Positions 1-8,349 of a stretch of 64,000 nt of DNA are shown piece by piece. The notes beneath the pieces are model-generated. The model was not told the origin of the DNA and did no database searches. It saw nothing but the letters and a program-made list of their open reading frames with translations. This stretch comes from CBDCVY01 sp965223245 (GTDB lineage: Bacteria; Nitrospinota; Nitrospinia; Nitrospinales; Nitrospinaceae): contig CBDCVY010000013.1 of NCBI GenBank assembly GCA_965223245.1, forward strand, positions 1,054,001 through 1,118,000. The letters are read 5' to 3'. Every line of letters starts with the position of its first letter. Within the stretch, counting starts at the first letter, position 1. The position numbers and the translations under genes were made by a program.

Positions 1-914
1 AATAGTCCAACTCCAAGTGCAAAAATAATGTTAATTATCATCCGAAGTTTTATGAAATTAATTCTGTCAAATAATCTGGCCAAGATTGGGGCGGAAATAG
101 CTCGCATAGAATCTGGGATTATGGTGATTATGAGTGCCACGAACATAGCGGAACCCTCAATGCCATAATGGCTTGAGGTAATATAATCTACCCTTAGGGG
201 TAAAACCCATAGATTGGCAAAGCCCATAATGAACCAGGTTAATAAGACGTACCCAAAAGATCGATCTTCAAAGAGCAGCTTTAGGTTCCCTAGTGGATTT
301 TTGTGATCACCATCTTCAATAACTTTTGAAGGCATTTTGTAAATTGTGAATGCTTTTGCAAGAGCAGCCAAACCCAAGCCAAATAATATCCATTTATAGT
401 TGTCGAGGTCCTGATCTAAAAACCAAGATCCTATAAAACCAGAAAGAACCGATACTATTACTGTTACAACAATGGGTTTTGAATAGTATGCGCCCCGCCT
501 ATGGGTGGGATAATTATCGCTATATATAGAAGTTAAAAATGGAACCATTCCATGAAGAAAAATAAAGCTGGTAATAATGCAAATCGTATAGCTTGAAATG
601 GAAGAGGTTCCGGCGGATACTATTAATAAAACGCCACAGAGGGCTGTTGATAAGGCACCGCAGGTTGATTTTCTTAGGTTTGTTAAGGAAGCATAATGCA
701 CTAAAAAAAGTGAAAATAACATTCCGATGAAAGGTGCGGACCCAATCAAGGACTTCGAATAATAACCCGCATCGAATAATCGAATGGCAATAAATAATGC
801 AAATGTTTGTGTGCCTGAGGTTATGATACCTCTAAAAAAACCTCTCGCTAAATCCAACTGAAAAGTCTTTTTCCGAATATCAGAGGTCAGCCAGGTATCT
901 GCAGGAAGATTCAT
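1..914 (-). CDS. MFS-type transporter, C-terminus cut by window edge
   Basis: I translated this from the ATG at 914; the frame stays open to base 1, giving about 304 residues without a stop. After a soluble start (MNLPADTWLTSDIRKKTF) the chain is a run of hydrophobic helices with short polar loops, for example ITSGTQTFALFIAIRLF, LIGSAPFIGMLFSLFLV and TWFIMGFANLWVLPLRVDY. A longer cytoplasmic loop (KMPSKVIEDGDHKNPLGNLK) sits after about six helices, and the helical pattern resumes after it, as in the two-halved major facilitator superfamily. It is an inner-membrane protein. No substrate can be read from the visible part. The gene is transcribed divergently from cinA across an AT-rich spacer. 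Alternative: another 12-helix permease family. Confidence 0.75.
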   Translation of the reverse strand, partial: MNLPADTWLTSDIRKKTFQLDLARGFFRGIITSGTQTFALFIAIRLFDAGYYSKSLIGSAPFIGMLFSLFLVHYASLTNLRKSTCGALSTALCGVLLIVSAGTSSISSYTICIITSFIFLHGMVPFLTSIYSDNYPTHRRGAYYSKPIVVTVIVSVLSGFIGSWFLDQDLDNYKWILFGLGLAALAKAFTIYKMPSKVIEDGDHKNPLGNLKLLFEDRSFGYVLLTWFIMGFANLWVLPLRVDYITSSHYGIEGSAMFVALIITIIPDSMRAISAPILARLFDRINFIKLRMIINIIFALGVGL

Positions 915-1224
915 TTATGGAATTGGCAAATTTTAATAATGAGGTTAGGATTCTAAAAGGAGTAATTAGATTTAAATTGTGTGCTAGAAAGCCATTTTAT
1001 AGAGCTAAGGTATTTGAGTTATTCTGTCATGTTATGAATCTAGAACCAAAGTAAAAAGCTTAGAGTTTAATATAGAATCATTTGATTGAGCTAAATTGTT
1101 TATTGCTTTGCTCAATGCTTTTGGGGAATGTATACTTGGAATGGTTGAAAATATATTTAGATAAAAATTAATAAAAATAATTATTTATAGGTATTTATTT
1201 AATTTAAAAGATTAAACTAAGTTT
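915..1224. other. Intergenic spacer between MFS gene and cinA
   Basis: Very AT-rich divergent spacer with no coding signal and no RNA gene that I can recognise. It holds one inverted repeat, ATTGAGC at 1085-1091 and GCTCAAT at 1110-1116. A weak promoter-like pair for cinA, TTGAAA at 1145 and TAATAA at 1169, lies downstream of it. I assign no function to the repeat. Confidence 0.4.
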
Positions 1225-2490
1225 ATGTTTGCAAATGGTGGCGAAAATTTAAACGCTGAAATTATTAGCATAGGAAATGAGCTTGTAAGTGGTTTTGTTG
1301 AGGATACCAATTCGTCCTGGCTGAGTTGCCGATTACAAGAAATTGGTATAAATATTTCCCAGGTAACATTAATTGGCGATGATGCAGATCAAATTAAAAG
1401 GACCTTAGAGTGTGCTTTAGAAAGAGCAAAAATAGTTATCCTTACGGGTGGGTTAGGTTGCACGCATGATGATATTACGAAACAGACATTGTGTGAATTA
1501 TTTGGTTTTAAATTAAAAATAGATAAAAAAGTTAAATCCAATATCGAAAAGATTTTTAATAAAAGAGGTCGTCCGGTTCCCCTAAGCACTTTTCAACAAG
1601 CACAAGTTCCCGAAGGGGCAACCATTCTCTATAATGAAAAAGGAACCGCACCTGGTCTAAAAGTTTCTAAAAAAAATAAAAGCATTTATGCTTTGCCTGG
1701 AATTCCCCTGGAAATGAAGCATTTGACTGAGGAATATTTGGTTCCAGACCTTAAGGATATTAGTAAGGTTAAAATTGGTCACCGTGTATTAAAAACTACT
1801 GGGATTGTGGAATCATCTTTATGGGAAAAGGTAGGTCCTTTAGATGAATTAGAAACTTGGGTTCAGATTGCCTCTTTGCCCTCCCATTTAGGAGTTCGTA
1901 TTCGACTTTCTTCGGTGGCCGAAAATGATAAAGTGGTTAAGCAGAATTTAGAAAAGGGGGAGGCCTGGCTCAGGCAGAAGGTTTCTAAATATATATTTGG
2001 TGTTGATGATGAAACCCTTGAAGGTAACATTGGTCAAGTTTTGAAAGAAAGAGGTGAGACACTGGCTGTGGCAGAATCGTGCACAGGCGGTTTAGTCGGG
2101 CATCGAATAACAAGCATTCCTGGAAGCTCGGAGTATTTTGTTGCCGGCTTAGTAACTTATAGCAATATATCTAAGGTAAAACATTTAGGGGTTGAGCCTG
2201 AAAAGATTGAAGAATTTGGAGCTGTAAGCTCTCAAATAGCTCAAGAAATGGCTGAAGGAGCCAGGGCTGAAACAGGGGCAGATTATGGAATTGCTATTAC
2301 GGGAATTGCTGGTCCTTCCGGTGGTACGGATACCAAGCCAGTGGGATTAACTTTTATTGCGGTTTCAGATATTCAAAAAACAATAGTAGAAAGTTTCAAC
2401 TTTCACCAGGACCGAGTAAAGAATAAAGAACGCGCCGCCCAAGCTGCTCTCAATTTATTAAGAATCCGATTAATTGAGAAATGTTCGTAA
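1225..2490 (+). CDS. cinA: CinA-like protein with nicotinamide-nucleotide amidase domain
   Basis: Two-domain CinA of typical length (421 aa). Residues 10-180 are the MoeA/MogA-like COG1058 domain (AEIISIGNELVSG at the start, TGGLGCTHDDIT at 74-85, where most members have TGGLGPTHDD). Residues 270-415 are the PncC domain that deamidates nicotinamide mononucleotide in NAD salvage, with AESCTGG at 283-289, TGIAGPSGG at 359-367 and KPVG at 371-374. Both active regions look intact. An in-frame stop at 1213 makes the ATG at 1225 the only practical start, although no good ribosome site precedes it. It stands alone, with an AT-rich leader upstream. The role in pyridine nucleotide repair is family knowledge; the competence link does not apply automatically here. 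Confidence 0.93.
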   Translation: MFANGGENLNAEIISIGNELVSGFVEDTNSSWLSCRLQEIGINISQVTLIGDDADQIKRTLECALERAKIVILTGGLGCTHDDITKQTLCELFGFKLKIDKKVKSNIEKIFNKRGRPVPLSTFQQAQVPEGATILYNEKGTAPGLKVSKKNKSIYALPGIPLEMKHLTEEYLVPDLKDISKVKIGHRVLKTTGIVESSLWEKVGPLDELETWVQIASLPSHLGVRIRLSSVAENDKVVKQNLEKGEAWLRQKVSKYIFGVDDETLEGNIGQVLKERGETLAVAESCTGGLVGHRITSIPGSSEYFVAGLVTYSNISKVKHLGVEPEKIEEFGAVSSQIAQEMAEGARAETGADYGIAITGIAGPSGGTDTKPVGLTFIAVSDIQKTIVESFNFHQDRVKNKERAAQAALNLLRIRLIEKCS

Positions 2491-2557
2491 ATTAACTTCA
2501 TTTTAGAAATTAAATTGTTTTTATCAGGCATGTTATTCTATATTTCAGGAGTGAAAC

Positions 2558-2764
2558 ATGTCTTCAGATACAAAAGATATTATTATTTGTACCCAGTGTG
2601 GGAAAGAATACTTACCGGACATCAAAAACTGCCCTCATTGCTTAGATACCAAAGCTCCTTTTTTACCGAATTATCCCAGATTTGGGGGGAAAGTATTTTT
2701 GGTGTTCTGGATTTTTTTCTTAGTCTTGGTGGTTGCTTGGCTAGTTTCTATGTTTTCATTTTAA
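2558..2764 (+). CDS. Small zinc-ribbon membrane protein
   Basis: A 68-residue protein with a strong ribosome site (AGGAG seven bases before the ATG). Residues 13-33 hold two CxxC pairs (CTQCGKEY and CPHC), the pattern of a zinc ribbon. Residues about 47-66 are one hydrophobic helix (VFLVFWIFFLVLVVAWLV). It is therefore likely a zinc-binding knob facing the cytoplasm and anchored by a C-terminal helix. The stop codon overlaps the stop of the convergent rhomboid gene by four bases. No function is known to me; similar short zinc-ribbon anchors are common and mostly uncharacterised. Confidence 0.75.
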   Translation: MSSDTKDIIICTQCGKEYLPDIKNCPHCLDTKAPFLPNYPRFGGKVFLVFWIFFLVLVVAWLVSMFSF

Positions 2765-3414
2765 AATCCGGGTGGAATCTTCCGTCGACGACTTTTAAAG
2801 GGAAGAATGAAAACTGCCCCGGCAATAAAGCCTCCAATATGTGCCAACCATGCCACTCCTTCGCCACCTGCCATATTATTTAAAATCTGCATTCCAATCC
2901 AAATCAAAAGAAAAACTACAGCAGGTATTCTTGCAATTGTAAAAATAATACCCAGGAATACCAGGGTTTTAACTTTTGCTTTTGGGAAAAGTATTAAATA
3001 GGCTCCCAGTATCCCTGAGATGGCCCCACTTGCCCCTACCATGGGAACTTGTGAATTAACATCTGCGAAAACATGACTCAGTGCTGCAACAATGCCACAA
3101 AGGAAATAAAACATTACAAAACGTACTTTTCCAAGGACATCTTCAATATTGTTGCCAAATATCCATAGATACAACATGTTCCCCGCTAAATGCATGAACC
3201 CTCCATGGAGAAACATCGATGTGAAGAAATTGGGATAATTTTGAATAGGAGCGTTTGTAAGCTTGTAGGGAATCAAACCATAAGTATTGAAAACAGAAGC
3301 CATATCTGCAGGTCCTACCACTTCCTGAAAAAAAACTAATACATTGATAGCAATGAACCCGATGGTCAATAAAGGGAAATTGTGAGTGGGATTCTCGTCG
3401 GATATAGGGAACAT
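2761..3414 (-). CDS. Rhomboid family intramembrane serine protease
   Basis: A 217-residue polytopic protein with the rhomboid signature. The catalytic serine is S129 in GASGAISG and the partner histidine H192 in AHIGGFIAG. The HxxxxH-N region FLHGGFMHLAGNMLYLW (H70, H75, N79) forms the oxyanion side. Six hydrophobic segments fit the bacterial GlpG-like core with no extra domain; the C-terminus is short and basic (KSRRRKIPPGF). It cleaves transmembrane segments of unknown substrates within the inner membrane. The gene is divergent from the NACHT-FGE gene across a 74-base gap and convergent with the small zinc-ribbon gene. The family call is secure; the substrate is not inferable. Confidence 0.95.
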   Translation of the reverse strand: MFPISDENPTHNFPLLTIGFIAINVLVFFQEVVGPADMASVFNTYGLIPYKLTNAPIQNYPNFFTSMFLHGGFMHLAGNMLYLWIFGNNIEDVLGKVRFVMFYFLCGIVAALSHVFADVNSQVPMVGASGAISGILGAYLILFPKAKVKTLVFLGIIFTIARIPAVVFLLIWIGMQILNNMAGGEGVAWLAHIGGFIAGAVFILPFKSRRRKIPPGF

Positions 3415-3488
3415 AGAGGTAAATGCAGGTTATATAGGGCTATTATGTTAAAATCCAAGAACATATTAATAGCATTTAAATTAATTAT

Positions 3489-5909
3489 ATGAAAAAAAAG
3501 TTTATGAGTGAAAGTAAGGACCTGTCCCTTTTTACACCCCATAGTGATTCTCCGCAAGCGCGTGTTCGGCCGGAAGAGTCTGATGATTGGGTTATAGAAA
3601 CTTATCGAAAGCATATGCTTGGCCTAATTTCTGCAGAATTGGATAAGGAGTTAGGAGAAGGAAGAACGGAAGAGACATATATTGAGCCTATATTATTGGA
3701 TATTAATCCCGTTGATTTTAGGCAGAGTTTACAAGAGAAAGTTTTTCCTGCACCCAGAATAATCCACGAAAATATTTTAGAAGTTTCAAAAAACAAAGTG
3801 ATTCTTGAAGCTGCTCAGGGAATGGGTAAGACTACCTTTCTTAAGGTATCACTTGAGGATTTGCTCAAAAACTCAGACCAGGTTGAATACCCATTTCCTA
3901 CTTATTTTGACCTTTCGCAATTAAAAGAAGAAACCGGTATGAAGCAATTTTATTCCCTTTGGCTTCAGCAAGTTTCGGAAGTTATTCTCCGGGAACAAAA
4001 GGACCAATCTGATTTGGAAATTCAGGTCCCTCTTTTAAAGAGAACTTTAGAAAGGATTCTTCTTACAGGTCGGGTCATTTTTTTGCTAGACGGGTTTGAT
4101 CTTTTACTTCCTGAGGATCGATTTCAATTTTATATGGATACGATTGTGGATGGCGACGCATTGCACGATAACTTTTTGATCTTGGCCACCCGTCCAATTG
4201 GTTTTGGTCCTTTAGCCACCACATCAGTGATTAGGAGAGGTCAGGATTCCAGTTTTAGAATTTCTATCCAACCCGTGGATGAAAGGCAAAGTAAAACCTA
4301 TCTAGAAAAATCAGCCATAAAGCAATCTATCGAGAATATTCATTTATATTTTCCAGAATTAGTAGAAACCCCGCTGTTTTTAAGAATGATTAAAACAGTT
4401 TATTTGGCAGAAAAATTGGATGAGGTTGAATCCCGTACTTCTTTATTTGATGTTTGGGTGCAGTTGAAATTGGTCGAAGCTTTCGACTCAGAGGACCCTA
4501 AGTCTTATAAAGAATATTTAGACCAAATTGAACAAGCCGCTTGGAAGCTAGTGGAGGCAGGAGAATTTCAAAGGCAGGAACAGATAAATACAGGCTTTGA
4601 TAAAGAAATTTTAAAGTCTGAAGATGAAACTAAAAAATCAATTTTGATAAATGGAAAAATTATCGAAGGTTTAGAGTTTTTGCTGTGTGAAACCGAAAGT
4701 CAATGGGAATTTCGACATCCGGCTTTTCAGGAATATTTTGCAGGAAAATGGTTAGCTAAAAATCCGAATTGGCAAGAAAAGGTAGATGCTCATTGCAGGG
4801 AACCTCAATGGGAACAGGTTTTATTATTTTTTGCTGGAACTGCAAATAAGGTTAGTAATGAATTTGTTGATATCCTTTTGGATCAAGGATCTTTGTTCTT
4901 AGCTGGAAATTCTCTTGCAGAAATTCAAGAGTTATCTGAAGACAGAAGGTTATTGGTGGGACAATTTCTAAAATATCAATGTAAGCAGGCGTATCCGCAG
5001 TTTTCAAAAAATCGACTCATTCGGCTAGAAACAATATTAGATAAAGTTAGCCCAGAACAAATTAAAAAAATCACCTCTAATTTATTAAAAAGGCAAAGGC
5101 GCGACTGTCGAATCTCATTTGGGGTTATTGAACTTTTGGCATTTTGTTATGAAATGGAAATGTCTAAGGTCATTGATTCGCAAGAATGGGAAGGCATTCA
5201 AAAAATTCCTGAGCTACAGGAATTTTTAAACGAGCGTGAAAATCCAGAAATTGTCGACCAAGCGAAATTAAAAAAATGGACAGAGCGGGTGACCGTGTCA
5301 GAGGGAAAATTTATTTTTCAAATGGAAGCAGATGAAGAAGACCAGGTGGAATTGAGAGAATATTCAATTATGAAATATCCTGTTACAAATATTTTGTTTA
5401 AACAATTTGAACCCAACTTTGAGATACGCTATCCCAAGTTTTCTTGGACGGATGACCAGCCGGTTAATGGGATCAATTATTACGAAGCTACCATTTTTGC
5501 CTTGTGGCTAGGATTACGGCTGCCAACGGAAAAAGAATGGGAGAAGGCCTCCAGGGGGCCAGATGGCCGTGATTATCCCTGGGGTGAAGCCATGGGTTAT
5601 CAAACGGGTTATTGTAATACTTGCGATTTTATGCGCGGTCAAACCAACCCTGTTATTGAGTTTGAGGAAGGAATTTCACCTTATGGTTGTTTTGATATGG
5701 CGGGAAATGTTTGGGAATGGTGCGTTCAGCTTTTTTCTTCTCAATTTACAATGCAAAAGATTGTCAGAGGGGGTTCTTGGCTAAATTATTTAGTGCATGC
5801 AAAATGTCATTTCAGAAATTCATTTGACCCTGCCGAAAGACATCCCGCAGTAGGTTTTCGATGTGTATCTATGCCTCATACCGAGGTAGCCAGCCTAGAG
5901 GAAGACTGA
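3489..5909 (+). CDS. NACHT/STAND ATPase with C-terminal FGE-sulfatase domain
   Basis: An 806-residue signalling ATPase. The P-loop is at 108-116 (AAQGMGKTT), Walker B at 196-204 (VIFLLDGFD) and a sensor motif LATRP at 232-236, then a helical stretch with the NACHT-typical RHPAFQEYFAGKWLA from 409. Residues about 440-600 are helical and unassigned. Residues 605-793 form an FGE-sulfatase/SUMF1 domain with RLPTEKEWEKASRG (677-690), YPWG (696-699), PYGCFDMAGNVWEW (731-744), VRGGSW (759-764) and VGFRC (788-792). The paired cysteines of true formylglycine-generating enzymes are not both present after GGSW (only one, in AKCHF), so it is likely a binding fold rather than an oxidase. The N-terminal 80 residues match nothing I know. 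A second start at 3504 is possible; neither has a clear ribosome site. A sensor or defence role is inference from the STAND class. Confidence 0.85.
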   Translation: MKKKFMSESKDLSLFTPHSDSPQARVRPEESDDWVIETYRKHMLGLISAELDKELGEGRTEETYIEPILLDINPVDFRQSLQEKVFPAPRIIHENILEVSKNKVILEAAQGMGKTTFLKVSLEDLLKNSDQVEYPFPTYFDLSQLKEETGMKQFYSLWLQQVSEVILREQKDQSDLEIQVPLLKRTLERILLTGRVIFLLDGFDLLLPEDRFQFYMDTIVDGDALHDNFLILATRPIGFGPLATTSVIRRGQDSSFRISIQPVDERQSKTYLEKSAIKQSIENIHLYFPELVETPLFLRMIKTVYLAEKLDEVESRTSLFDVWVQLKLVEAFDSEDPKSYKEYLDQIEQAAWKLVEAGEFQRQEQINTGFDKEILKSEDETKKSILINGKIIEGLEFLLCETESQWEFRHPAFQEYFAGKWLAKNPNWQEKVDAHCREPQWEQVLLFFAGTANKVSNEFVDILLDQGSLFLAGNSLAEIQELSEDRRLLVGQFLKYQCKQAYPQFSKNRLIRLETILDKVSPEQIKKITSNLLKRQRRDCRISFGVIELLAFCYEMEMSKVIDSQEWEGIQKIPELQEFLNERENPEIVDQAKLKKWTERVTVSEGKFIFQMEADEEDQVELREYSIMKYPVTNILFKQFEPNFEIRYPKFSWTDDQPVNGINYYEATIFALWLGLRLPTEKEWEKASRGPDGRDYPWGEAMGYQTGYCNTCDFMRGQTNPVIEFEEGISPYGCFDMAGNVWEWCVQLFSSQFTMQKIVRGGSWLNYLVHAKCHFRNSFDPAERHPAVGFRCVSMPHTEVASLEED

Positions 5910-5966
5910 TTCCAACTCCTTTGTTTTAAGAATTCATATGCCCGCAACATATTGAATAAGTTTTTC

Positions 5967-5996
5967 TTGACAATCCTTTGCCTCACTTTCTATCTT
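5967..5996 (+). promoter_or_regulatory. Candidate sigma-70 promoter
   Basis: TTGACA at 5967-5972, an 18-base spacer and TATCTT at 5991-5996. The -35 is perfect and the -10 matches four of six. It lies about 200 bases ahead of the response-regulator gene, and a hairpin sits between the two. Confidence 0.4.
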
Positions 5997-6020
5997 AAAA
6001 ATATAGGAAAAATTTTTTGA

Positions 6021-6058
6021 AAAGCCCACAGGTAATATTGTTGGGCCTATTTTCTTTT
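6021..6058 (+). terminator. Weak hairpin with T-rich tail
   Basis: GCCCA at 6024-6028 pairs with TGGGC at 6042-6046 (extendable by CA/TG with one bulge), followed by TATTTTCTTTT. It could end transcription from the NACHT gene or act as an attenuator for the downstream operon. The stem is short, so confidence is low. Confidence 0.35.
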
Positions 6059-6198
6059 AAATAATTCTTTTTCAATCAATTTGAAAATTTTGCTGAATAC
6101 TATGCTCCCTTTTGTTTAAAGAATCTTTATATAAGGTTCTAAAAGATTTTTTAGTTCGGCAAATTTTTATGAGATTTCCATAGTTCTAAGTAAATTCG

Positions 6199-7554
6199 AT
6201 GATAATAACCTCTCAAAATTTAACAAAAAAAATACTTTGTATTGAGGATGACAGCTCGTTAATTGCATTTATTAATAAAATTTTAGGGAAATATTTTAAA
6301 CGCGATTCTCTAAAATTTTATGCTGTTCAATCCGGGGAACAAGGTCTTGATATTGTAGATAAATTTAAACCGGATCTCATTTTATGTGACGTTCGATTAC
6401 CAGATCAAAATGGTTTCCAGATTTGCAGGAAAATTAGAGAGAGAGGGTTGCATACGGCTATAGTAATGATGTCGGCTTTTGATTCCAAAGAAGATTTTGC
6501 AATTCAAACAAAAGAGAGCGGCGGAGATGGTTTTATTTCAAAGCCATTTAAAGAGGGTGACTTGCTTTTTGTGGTTAATTATTTGATGCGCATTGATAAT
6601 TTAAAAGATGCTTTAGTAAATAAAAATCGACAATTAGAGGAATCTTTAAGGCAAGTCCAAGATATGCATGAGAAAGTCGCAGGGTTGAACCAGGAATTAA
6701 GAGTAGATAAGAGCAAACTGAACTCAAATCTTAAAGATGTTATGACTCTTAATCAGCAATTGGACTCAAAAAATTATCAAATTTCCCAAATGAACGAGGA
6801 ACTGTTTAAACGATTTAATTCCACAGTAAGTTTGTTGGCAAATATCATTGAGTTGAATCAATCCCAGCACAGGGGGCATTCTGAGAGGGTGGGAGAAATC
6901 GCAGTTTTTATTTCTAAGAAATTAGAATTAAGTGAGCGGCTAGTTCAAAATATTGAAATTGGAGCTAAAATTCACGAATTAGGAATTGTTAGTTTACCTA
7001 AAAATGAAAAAGTTGAAGAGGTTGTAAACGAAGATAAAAGTAGAAAATCAACACAGCATCCTTTAGTGGGGGAAATGTTATTAAAAGGATTCCCCGGTTT
7101 TGAATTAATCGCAGATTTTATTCGACACATGCATGAAAATGTGGATGGCACTGGAAAACCTGATGGATTAGCAGGGGATCAAATTCCCATTGGATCGCGC
7201 ATTATTTCTGTAGCCAGTTTTTATGATCATGCTCTAATTTCTAACCCAGGGAAAAAGCCCAAAGATATCTTCCCATTAGTTCAAGAAAAAACAGGTACTC
7301 TATTTGATGAGAGTATTGTGTTTCGATTAGAAGAATATATTCAGGCGAAAAATCCAGAAGATCATTTAGATTTAGTCGAATGTTCAGTTTTTGCACTTGA
7401 AGAAGGAATGGAGCTAGCTTCAGATATTTATTCTGAATCAGGGATCAATCTTCTTCGAAGGGGAACTATATTAAGTCAGGAAATTTTAAATAAAATTTTA
7501 AAGTTTAATAATTTGGACCCAATAGTTGGGGGAATAAAAGTAAGGCAACACTAA
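6199..7554 (+). CDS. Response regulator with degenerate HD-GYP domain
   Basis: A 451-residue protein. The receiver domain (10-125) has the acidic triad E16/D17/D18, phospho-acceptor D64 (LILCDVRLP) and K115. A coiled coil follows (about 130-205), then an HD-GYP-like domain (205-370) and a C-terminal tail. In the HD-GYP part the first histidine is present (GHSERV, H227), but the HD pair reads HE (H259-E260), the lysine of HDIGK is replaced (HELGIV), and GYP reads GKP in HENVDGTGKP (312-321). Active HD-GYP enzymes hydrolyse cyclic di-GMP; these changes suggest weak or lost catalysis and perhaps a binding role. It sits six bases ahead of motA and is probably co-transcribed with motAB, which points to control of motility. 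The ATG at 6199 lacks a strong ribosome site. Confidence 0.85.
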   Translation: MIITSQNLTKKILCIEDDSSLIAFINKILGKYFKRDSLKFYAVQSGEQGLDIVDKFKPDLILCDVRLPDQNGFQICRKIRERGLHTAIVMMSAFDSKEDFAIQTKESGGDGFISKPFKEGDLLFVVNYLMRIDNLKDALVNKNRQLEESLRQVQDMHEKVAGLNQELRVDKSKLNSNLKDVMTLNQQLDSKNYQISQMNEELFKRFNSTVSLLANIIELNQSQHRGHSERVGEIAVFISKKLELSERLVQNIEIGAKIHELGIVSLPKNEKVEEVVNEDKSRKSTQHPLVGEMLLKGFPGFELIADFIRHMHENVDGTGKPDGLAGDQIPIGSRIISVASFYDHALISNPGKKPKDIFPLVQEKTGTLFDESIVFRLEEYIQAKNPEDHLDLVECSVFALEEGMELASDIYSESGINLLRRGTILSQEILNKILKFNNLDPIVGGIKVRQH

Positions 7555-7560
7555 AAAAAT

Positions 7561-8343
7561 ATGGATATAGCAACTTTAATTGGAATTGTTTCTGGAGTGG
7601 GATTGGTTTTAGCCTCTATTCTTTTGAATAGTGGTTTGGATTTATTTGTAAATGCCCCCTCAGCTCTAATTGTTCTTGGAGGAACGATTGCTGCTATTTT
7701 AATAGCATATCCTCTCAACGAGGTCCTTCGAGTGATGGGTTTATTTTTTAAAGTTTTTATGACTAAAAAGAGTGACTATGGAGAACTCATTGAGACTATG
7801 GTCATGGTCTGTAATGTGGCAAGAAAAGGTGGAGTATTAGCCATAGAATCAAAATTAAATGAAATCGAAAACGAATTTTTGAAAAAGGGATTGCAATTTA
7901 CAGTTGATGGAAAAGACGAAGCTACTGTGATCACTCTTTTAAAGCAAGAGATTAAGCAAATCCAACAATCCCATAAAGATGGGTGGGAGATAATGGGAGA
8001 AATGGGTAAATATTCCCCTGCCTTTGGAATGGTTGGAACCTTGATTGGTTTGATTCAAATGTTGGCAGCTCTAGATGATGTAAATGCGGTAGGCCCCAAA
8101 ATGTCGGTGGCTCTGATTACCACTTTTTATGGAGCCGTTTTGGCCAACTTAATTTTTATTCCAATGACAGTAAAACTAAAACGTCGAAGTGCTGCCGAAG
8201 CACTGGAGATGAATTTAGTCTTAGAGGGAATTACATTTATTCGTAAAGGTGTAAATCCTCGATTTATGAAAGAAACCTTAGAGAATCTTTTAGATAACGC
8301 TGTTGGAAAGAAAATCAAAAGAGAAGAAGAAGGTAAAAAATAA
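7561..8343 (+). CDS. motA: Flagellar motor stator protein MotA
   Basis: A 260-residue MotA of usual length, with four membrane helices: two near the N-terminus (LIGIVSGVGLVLASILL and ALIVLGGTIAAILIAY), a long cytoplasmic loop, then two near 150-205. The conserved proline region reads YSPAFGMVGTLIGLI, the part that couples proton or sodium flow to torque on FliG. A basic cytoplasmic tail follows (KKIKREEEGKK). The gene starts six bases after the HD-GYP regulator and ends six bases before motB, so the three form an operon. The ion used cannot be decided from this sequence alone. Assignment is firm. Confidence 0.96.
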   Translation: MDIATLIGIVSGVGLVLASILLNSGLDLFVNAPSALIVLGGTIAAILIAYPLNEVLRVMGLFFKVFMTKKSDYGELIETMVMVCNVARKGGVLAIESKLNEIENEFLKKGLQFTVDGKDEATVITLLKQEIKQIQQSHKDGWEIMGEMGKYSPAFGMVGTLIGLIQMLAALDDVNAVGPKMSVALITTFYGAVLANLIFIPMTVKLKRRSAAEALEMNLVLEGITFIRKGVNPRFMKETLENLLDNAVGKKIKREEEGKK

Positions 8344-8349
8344 ACTGTA

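Larger units (their letters stand above)
5910..6198. other. Intergenic leader upstream of the motor operon
   Basis: AT-rich spacer of 289 bases. It carries a promoter-like pair (TTGACA at 5967, TATCTT at 5991) and, downstream of that, a hairpin followed by a T-rich run. No open frame of note and no recognisable RNA family. Confidence 0.4.

Noticed and set aside
2515..2883. Open frame of 122 codons overlapping the zinc-ribbon gene and the rhomboid end
   Set aside because: It overlaps two better-supported genes, lacks a ribosome site and has a biased composition typical of a shadow frame.
5750..5880. Possible diversity-generating retroelement variable region at the end of the NACHT-FGE protein
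   Set aside because: The FGE/C-type-lectin ending with GGSW and GFR resembles variable proteins of these elements. However, no reverse transcriptase or template repeat is visible in the window, and the segment is not asparagine-rich.
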